From Methylobacter sp. (lineage in GTDB: Bacteria > Pseudomonadota > Gammaproteobacteria > Methylococcales > Methylomonadaceae): a stretch of 34,644 bases of DNA. Shown here piece by piece: positions 29,767 through 34,644 of the stretch; within the stretch, counting starts at the first letter, position 1; the number at the start of each line of letters is the position of its first letter. Made by a program: the position numbers and the translations under genes. The stretch covers positions 1 to 34,644 of the forward strand of contig SCPZ01000102.1 of NCBI GenBank assembly GCA_004299305.1. Direction: 5' to 3'. The notes under the pieces were generated by a model that had not been told where the DNA came from, did not search any database, and was given only the letters and a program-made list of their open reading frames with translations.

Positions 29767-31166
29767 GTTTGCCCATTGTTGGAACAAGTCTCGGTTAGTT
29801 CGCTAGCCGGTTTTTGCCCGTATATAGAGCGGTAGACCGGAATTTCTTCATGCGAGAAATTGATGACCAAATTAGCCAGGTCGAATAGTGTTTGCCGGGA
29901 GCCGCGATAGCCGATCCAGGTTTTTTGATAGCCGCCGATGATGTCGTATAACGGAAATCCGGCTCTTAAAATAGGCGTGCCCAGCCGTTCGGCGGTATCG
30001 ACCGCATGGGAATTGCCGATCACTAGTTGCACCTTGTTGGCCTTGCCGATCAGCTCCATATCTTCAAGGTCGCCGATTTTAATGCTGGCGACGGGGATTC
30101 TTGCTAATAACGACACGTTGCAGGAGGTGACGGCGGCAACGACTTCCGCGCCCATTTCCTGAACTTGGTCGACGAATGCATTCAGCAAATCCGCATCGGC
30201 GGCAATCGCGATGCGCAATTGGCCTAGCATGAAATGCGTGTCCAGCATCGCGTCCTGTAACTGCGCACGCTGCCGTTCAATGCGCTCAGGCACATCGTTG
30301 CCGCTGATTTCAACCAATGCGGAAATCAGCGCGTCATTGGCTTTTAAGCCGTAAAGATGGTCGATGGCATAGGTCGGCACGCCGGTTTTTTGTTCCAATA
30401 ATTCCGCCGCCTTGGCTAGGGACGGGCCGATAACTACAGTCGCCAGCGCATCGCCGAGCGTCGCCATTTCAGATATTAGGGTGCCGCCGATAGTCACCGG
30501 GCTGAAATCTTCATCGGTCAAACAGCCGTCCAGAGAATCGGAAATATCCGGTACAAAAACCGCCCTGAGCTGGAACTGCTCGAAAATATCCCGAAGCGCT
30601 TCGATGTCGCCGGGCGTCAGCATGTAATTGACCAAGACATTGACTTGGCGCTTTCTTTTTCCGGGATAAGTTCCGGCTTCTTTGGCATCCGGCACTAAGG
30701 CGCGAATAATTTCGGTGAGAGTCGCCGCAAAACCGGTTTCGACGCTGCCGGTAAAATCCGGGGTATTGACCGCGACGACGGCTACATCGGCAAATTCGGG
30801 ATTAGCTTCCCGAAATTCCCGGACATTTCTATGTACATCGGCGCCTTGCGTTTCCGCCAAACCGGTCGTCAAAATAGTAATCAGGGCAGGGCGGGATTTT
30901 TCGGCAATGGTACGAATGCCTTCAACCACATTTTCGTCTGCGCCCATTACCGAGCTGCCTTGGTCCATCGCCGTGCTTTGCAAGGGAATAGGCTCGCGGA
31001 AATGACGCACGAAAAACACTTTGGCGAAAGCGGTGCAGCCTTGTGAACCATGCAGCATCGGCATGGCTCGGTTAAAGCCCAATGTCGCCAGCGAGCCGCC
31101 TATCGGTTGGCTGGCTTTTAACGGATTGACCGATAGCGCTTTGTTTCTTTTTAGGATGTCAGCCAT
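29757..31166 (-). CDS. nifN: Nitrogenase cofactor assembly protein NifN
   Basis: A 469-aa protein, beta-like partner of NifE in the NifEN scaffold for FeMo-co. Visible traits: LKASQPIGGSLATLGFNRAM then PMLHGSQGCTAFAKVFFVRH, SSVMGADENVVEGI, LTTGLAETQGADV, NTPDFTGSVETGF, and GFPLYDIIGGYQKTWIGYRG. Length is usual for NifN. The start shares one base with the nifE stop (TAATG) and has GGAGG upstream, so the two are coupled in translation as fits a 2:2 complex. Confidence 0.95.
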   Translation of the reverse strand: MADILKRNKALSVNPLKASQPIGGSLATLGFNRAMPMLHGSQGCTAFAKVFFVRHFREPIPLQSTAMDQGSSVMGADENVVEGIRTIAEKSRPALITILTTGLAETQGADVHRNVREFREANPEFADVAVVAVNTPDFTGSVETGFAATLTEIIRALVPDAKEAGTYPGKRKRQVNVLVNYMLTPGDIEALRDIFEQFQLRAVFVPDISDSLDGCLTDEDFSPVTIGGTLISEMATLGDALATVVIGPSLAKAAELLEQKTGVPTYAIDHLYGLKANDALISALVEISGNDVPERIERQRAQLQDAMLDTHFMLGQLRIAIAADADLLNAFVDQVQEMGAEVVAAVTSCNVSLLARIPVASIKIGDLEDMELIGKANKVQLVIGNSHAVDTAERLGTPILRAGFPLYDIIGGYQKTWIGYRGSRQTLFDLANLVINFSHEEIPVYRSIYGQKPASELTETCSNNGQTCH

Positions 31167-32821
31167 TACTCACCTCCACCATCGATATTTAATACTGCTG
31201 AATTGAGAGTGGGTGCCCCTTCTCCCTCAGGGACAAATCCGTCTGGAGCGGATTTGCACTCGCCCGCAGGGGGCCGGACAGGAGAGTCCGGCATGATTAG
31301 GTTGGGATGAGGGGATTCAAATAAGCTTTTTTCCTTATTTTGATTTCCCCTCACCCAACCCTCTCCCTCTGGAGAGGGCTTTGTTCTGCTTAAATCAGCC
31401 GTATTGACTATTTCACTTTCCCCGTTTACAAAAGATGAGGTTTTGATTTTCCACGGCGCAGGCGCTCTAACCGCCTCCCAGACCGGGCTTTCAATCGTCA
31501 ATGCCAATTGGCGCACCAGTTCCAACATGCCTTGGTAGCCCTCATAACCGAACTCCCGTTCCTGGTTAATATCCAAAAACGGAACCTTGGCTTTTAACGC
31601 GGTGTACATGTTGCGGCCCCCGGCGATCAGGATGTCGGCCTTGTAATCGTGGACGATTTTCAGCAAGGCCCTGGGGCTGCCGTCGTCTATCATCACCGTA
31701 TCTTCGCCCATCAGTTCGCGGATTCTGGCTTTATCCTCTTCAGTCGATTTCTTGGTGCCGGTCGCAACCACCACCATGCCTAAATCCTGCAACGCGGAAA
31801 TCACCGACCAGCTTTTTACGCCGCCGGTAAACAGTAATACCCGTTTGCCTTTCAGGCGAGCCTTCCACGGCTCCAGTTCTTTCCTGATCCGGGTTTCTTC
31901 ACGCAGGATCAGCGCTTCGGTGCGTTCGGTTAAATCTTCATCGTTAAGCGCTTTAGCAAAATCCCGTAACGCCTGGCTGGTGTCGGTAATGCCGTAATAA
32001 CTGCCTTCGAACCACGGCGTGCCGTATTGTTGTTGCAACTTGCGGGCGACATTGACCATGGCTTTGGAGCAAACCATCATATTAACTTCGGCCTTGTGCA
32101 TGGTTTGCACTTCGCGGAAGCGCGCATCGCCGGATAAGGTACACAGCACGCGCAAGCCCAGTTCATCGAGCAGCGGCAATACATGCCAGAATTCACCGGC
32201 GATGTTGTATTCGCCGATCAGGTTAACGTCATGGATAATGATTTCTGCGCGTTGCACGGTTAACGGTAAGGGATCGGGGTCGCGGGTGCCGATCACATGA
32301 TTGACCATCGCGTCACCGGCAATGCGGTTGCCCAGGTTCTTGGTGCCGTAAAACCCGGCGGAATCGATCGGTACGACCGGAACGCCCCAGCGCTCCTGTG
32401 CGGATTTGCAGACCGCGTTAATATCATCGCCGACCAGGGCAGGAACGCAGGTGTTATAAATAAACACGGCGGGCGGATGGTAGCTGTCAATCGCCTGCTT
32501 AATCGCATGGAACAAGCGCTTTTCCGAGCGGCCCATCACAATATCCTGCTCGGTCAAATCGGTGGTCATGCCGATGCGGTATAAATCCGCCCCGGAAGAG
32601 CGGGTGCCCCGGTTATCCCAAGAACTGCCCGCACAAGCGATAGGGCCGTGGACGATGTGCGCGACATCGGCAATCGGCAGCAACGCAATCTGCGCCCCGT
32701 CAAAAGCGCAGCCACCTGCCGAAGCGCCGGGTTTTGGTTTGGCGCAACCGGATTTTTCCTTCTTGTTATGCTCGCAGGCAGGTTCGTCCAGCAGTGCGGC
32801 AATGTCTTTTGTTGATTTCAT
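31166..32821 (-). CDS. nifE: Nitrogenase cofactor assembly protein NifE with repeat-encoded C-terminal tail
   Basis: A 551-aa Nif[84 protein letters not shown] (conserved Cys) and [20 protein letters not shown]. Up to PAPWK at about residue 458 it reads as a normal NifE. About 93 residues follow; some 60 of these ([39 protein letters not shown]) are encoded by a palindromic element with a second element nested in it, all in frame. It heads the long nif operon, with a -24/-12 promoter at 32858-32872 and a NifA site at 32917-32932. NifEN is the scaffold where the FeMo-co precursor is completed. Confidence 0.95.
   Translation of the reverse strand: MKSTKDIAALLDEPACEHNKKEKSGCAKPKPGASAGGCAFDGAQIALLPIADVAHIVHGPIACAGSSWDNRGTRSSGADLYRIGMTTDLTEQDIVMGRSEKRLFHAIKQAIDSYHPPAVFIYNTCVPALVGDDINAVCKSAQERWGVPVVPIDSAGFYGTKNLGNRIAGDAMVNHVIGTRDPDPLPLTVQRAEIIIHDVNLIGEYNIAGEFWHVLPLLDELGLRVLCTLSGDARFREVQTMHKAEVNMMVCSKAMVNVARKLQQQYGTPWFEGSYYGITDTSQALRDFAKALNDEDLTERTEALILREETRIRKELEPWKARLKGKRVLLFTGGVKSWSVISALQDLGMVVVATGTKKSTEEDKARIRELMGEDTVMIDDGSPRALLKIVHDYKADILIAGGRNMYTALKAKVPFLDINQEREFGYEGYQGMLELVRQLALTIESPVWEAVRAPAPWKIKTSSFVNGESEIVNTADLSRTKPSPEGEGWVRGNQNKEKSLFESPHPNLIMPDSPVRPPAGECKSAPDGFVPEGEGAPTLNSAVLNIDGGGE
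31216..31380. repeat. Palindromic element with nested second element inside nifE
   Basis: The outer element has CCCCTTCTCCCTCAGGGA and AGGTTGGGATGAGGGGATT on one side, mirrored by TTTCCCCTCACCCAACCCTC then TCCCTCTGGAGAGGG. It is the family of 14624-14717. Between its first two boxes lie about 66 bases absent from the other copy, with two hairpins of their own: CAAATCCGTCTGGAGCGGAT (31236 onward) and GCCGGACAGGAGAGTCCGGC (31274-31293). The nifE frame stays open throughout. Confidence 0.88.
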
Positions 32822-32857
32822 CGGCTTAACCAGATAGCTTTGTTTATTTTAGCTAAA

Positions 32858-32872
32858 GCAAGCGTTGTGCCA
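32858..32872 (-). promoter_or_regulatory. Sigma-54 promoter of nifE
   Basis: TGGCAC-AACGC-TTGC on the minus strand is a perfect match to the -24/-12 consensus. It lies about 40 bases before the nifE ATG at 32821. Confidence 0.9.
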
Positions 32873-32916
32873 TTTTGTATAGTGTTGAAATTATTGAATT
32901 TTGTTAGAGTTTGGTT

Positions 32917-32932
32917 TGTAGGAAAGCTTACA
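32917..32932. promoter_or_regulatory. NifA upstream activator site of nifE
   Basis: TGT-AGGAAAGCTT-ACA matches TGT-N10-ACA exactly. It is centred about 55 bases upstream of the -24/-12 element, shorter than the usual 80-150. Confidence 0.75.
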
Positions 32933-32974
32933 AAATTGATGGATGGATATGACAAGCGCGGGGCGTTGGAGCAA

Positions 32975-33097
32975 TGGCGTAGGCCGGAATAAGGCCATCC
33001 AAGCGCGTAGCGCGAGGTGGCGTTTCCGGCGAGTCCGGGTGGCGTTTGCCGGACTCGCCAGCTCTTGCTGTCGCTCGAACTAGCTTATTCCGGCCTA
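32975..33097 (+). repeat. GGCTTATTCCGGCC-type element upstream of the fic gene
   Basis: GTAGGCCGGAATAAGGCC, GCGCGTAGCGCGAGGTGGCG and TTTCCGGCGAGTCC on one side face GCCGGACTCGCC and TAGCTTATTCCGGCCTA on the other. Related copies lie at 20212-20316 and 22207-22298. It occupies much of the gap 32822-33173 between the divergent nifE and fic genes. Confidence 0.75.
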
Positions 33098-33133
33098 TAT
33101 TTTAGAAATTAGTAATATGCAGCAGCAGGGTGC

Positions 33134-33139
33134 TATACT
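33134..33139 (+). promoter_or_regulatory. Extended -10 promoter of the fic gene
   Basis: TGCTATACT fits an extended -10 (TGnTATAAT). No good -35 box is seen. The ATG is 35 bases downstream. The sequence AATTAGTAAT occurs on both sides (33107-33116 and 33151-33160). Confidence 0.45.
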
Positions 33140-33148
33140 AATTTTTCA

Positions 33149-33163
33149 TTAATTAGTAATTAA
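33149..33163. promoter_or_regulatory. 15-bp palindrome over the fic leader, possible operator
   Basis: TTAATTA-G-TAATTAA is perfectly symmetric and lies between the -10 and the start codon, touching the AAGG ribosome site. A ten-base half (AATTAGTAAT) recurs 44 bases upstream. The fic product has a C-terminal winged-helix-like region that could bind here. Confidence 0.45.
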
Positions 33164-33173
33164 GGCATTAGTC

Positions 33174-34526
33174 ATGAAATTGCCGCTTTCTCCGCCTTGT
33201 TTAGAAATACTTCTTCCGAAAGCCGATAGTAATACATTTTTCAGGCTGCTCAATTCGAACTTAGGAGCGACCGATGTAGAAGGTCGTTATTTGCACTGGG
33301 ATAAATTAAGGCATTTACAGCCGCCGGAAGGTTGGTCATCGGAATATTATTGGGCGGCATTAAAACTCACCAGAAGAAAGCTGTATAAAAAATTGCCTTT
33401 CACCAGCAAATCCGGCGCACAATTCCAGTTTTGCATGACCGATAGCATCTACAGGGACTTGCATTGGATCGACCAAAATGCCGCCGGTCGTATCGGCATG
33501 GATAAGCCCGTCACCAATCCGCATACCCGCGACACCTATCTGGTTGGCTCATTAATTGAAGAAGCCATCAGTTCCAGCCAGTTGGAAGGCGCGTCAACAA
33601 CCCGAAATGTGGCAAAAGAAATGCTCAGGCAGGGCAGAAAGCCTAAAGATCATAGCGAACAAATGATCTTTAATAACTATCATGCAATGCAATTCATTCG
33701 GGAATATAAAGAGGAAAAATTAACGACGGCGATGATTTTACAACTGCACTGTGTTCTTACAGAAGCAACATTGGACGATGCAGACAAAGCGGGGCAATAC
33801 CGGGATAAGGGCGATGATATTCATGTGGTCAATGCATCTGGAACAGTTTCGTTGCATACACCGCCTGAAGCATCGGAACTTCCCGAAAGAGTCGAACGCC
33901 TTTGCCAGTTTGCTAATGACCTGGACGGTAAAGAGTTTATCCACCCGGTTATCAGGGCGATTATCCTGCATTTTATGGTCGGTTACGATCATCCGTTTGT
34001 CGACGGCAATGGTCGGACGGCGCGGGCTCTATTTTATTGGTCGATGGCGAATCAGCAATATTGGCTGATGGAGTTTATTTCCATTTCCCGAATCATCAAA
34101 CAAGCCCCGGCACAATACGGCAGAGCCTATTTGTACACCGAAACCGACGATAACGACCTGACCTATTTCATTATTCATCAACTGGAGGTGATCAAGAAAG
34201 CAATCGATGAGTTGCACGAATATCTTAAAAAAAAGGAGTTGGAACTGAATTCCATCGAAAAACGCTTGGATGGTTCGGTTCTGCAAGGCCAATTGAACCA
34301 CCGTCAGTTGGCTATATTGCGCCATGCACTGGATCATCCCAGTGCTATTTACAGTATTCAAGAACACCAGGCGGCGCATAGGATCAGCTATCAAACGGCC
34401 CGGACGGATTTATTAAAGCTCTCCGACCAATTCAAAATTCTCAGTAAACGTAAGTACGGAAATTTGTTTGTTTTTGTTGCGCCACCTGATCTCGGCCAAA
34501 CCTTAACCGATATTGAAAAAACTTAG
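33174..34526 (+). CDS. Fic-domain AMPylase with N-terminal inhibitory motif
   Basis: A 450-aa Fic protein. The catalytic motif HPFVDGNGRTAR starts at His273. An inhibitory helix motif (S/T)xxxE(G/N) is present as SSQLEG (134-139), the class II arrangement in which the helix lies N-terminal to the Fic core and its Glu138 blocks ATP. The N-terminal 100 residues match the Fic/DUF4172-like domain (YLHWDKLRHLQPPEGWSSEY then YWAALK). The C-terminal part (about 375-440: HRQLAILRHALDHPSAIYSI then QEHQAAHRISYQTARTDLLK) is a winged-helix-like segment. Fic enzymes attach AMP to Ser/Thr/Tyr of targets. It is the only confident plus-strand gene and stands alone; target unknown. Confidence 0.93.
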   Translation: MKLPLSPPCLEILLPKADSNTFFRLLNSNLGATDVEGRYLHWDKLRHLQPPEGWSSEYYWAALKLTRRKLYKKLPFTSKSGAQFQFCMTDSIYRDLHWIDQNAAGRIGMDKPVTNPHTRDTYLVGSLIEEAISSSQLEGASTTRNVAKEMLRQGRKPKDHSEQMIFNNYHAMQFIREYKEEKLTTAMILQLHCVLTEATLDDADKAGQYRDKGDDIHVVNASGTVSLHTPPEASELPERVERLCQFANDLDGKEFIHPVIRAIILHFMVGYDHPFVDGNGRTARALFYWSMANQQYWLMEFISISRIIKQAPAQYGRAYLYTETDDNDLTYFIIHQLEVIKKAIDELHEYLKKKELELNSIEKRLDGSVLQGQLNHRQLAILRHALDHPSAIYSIQEHQAAHRISYQTARTDLLKLSDQFKILSKRKYGNLFVFVAPPDLGQTLTDIEKT

Positions 34527-34551
34527 GCGATTGCCAAGAATAAATATACCC
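34525..34551 (-). repeat. 27-bp repeat, inverted partner of the copy near the window start
   Basis: Its reverse complement begins GGGTATATTTATTCTTGG and matches 222-248 with one mismatch. It begins at the fic stop codon, so the last bases of the gene belong to the repeat. Confidence 0.7.
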
Positions 34552-34644
34552 AAATGGCGCAGGATTTTTGTTCGTCTGCAACGACTGCATGGATGCAGGA
34601 GGTAGAGCAACGCAGGAGCAGTTGCCGAGGCGTAAAAATGGGCG

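Overview
The window looks like part of the chromosome of a nitrogen-fixing gammaproteobacterium, most plausibly a methanotroph of the Methylococcales. This rests on the layout and protein content of the nif block (nifE-nifN-nifX, two NifX-associated proteins, ferredoxin III, a Shethna-type [2Fe-2S] ferredoxin, NafY) and on the many small palindromic repeats. No methane-oxidation gene is present, so the assignment is an inference. Every confident gene except the last one (a Fic protein) lies on the minus strand.

Layout. (1) 1-3007: repeats, then cobW and a fused cobJ-cobK, end genes of aerobic cobalamin synthesis. (2) 3190-18360: a signalling region. Read in the direction of transcription it holds a REC-cyclase; a TonB receptor, a YfiR protein and a truncated CHASE8-type sensor (a broken cassette); then an intact TonB receptor, YfiR, CHASE8 hybrid histidine kinase, REC-PAS-GGDEF*-EAL and REC-PAS-PAS-GGDEF-EAL. 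The intact set reads as an envelope-spanning analogue of YfiBNR: an outer-membrane receptor, a periplasmic YfiR, and a CHASE8 kinase that passes phosphate to two c-di-GMP enzymes. (3) 18361-22300: an accessory island with a small secreted protein, an antitoxin and frameshifted toxin, a RelE-type domain fused to a hydrophobic N-terminus, and a membrane protein. All are on one strand and three are preceded by attC-like sites, suggesting a remnant integron cassette array with no integrase. (4) 22292-32821: nitrogen-fixation genes in three transcription units. These are nifE-nifN-nifX-DUF269-DUF683-fdxB-[2Fe-2S] ferredoxin-TPR-unknown-DUF364; a single unknown gene (189 aa); and rhodanese-ankyrin-nafY-unknown. 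Each unit has a -24/-12 (sigma-54) promoter and the first two also have a NifA-type TGT-N10-ACA site. A further -24/-12 match followed by a strong terminator could drive a roughly 85-nt RNA. (5) 33174-34526: a Fic-domain protein on the plus strand, with a palindrome over its leader.

The window is unusually rich in dispersed palindromic elements of at least eight families. Several have entered genes without breaking the reading frame (cobK, nifE) or have replaced the start of one (the second yfiR). The most useful leads are the two-copy receptor/YfiR/CHASE8 system, the NifA-controlled gene of unknown function, the candidate sigma-54 small RNA, the attC-like sites and the in-frame repeats in nifE and cobK.
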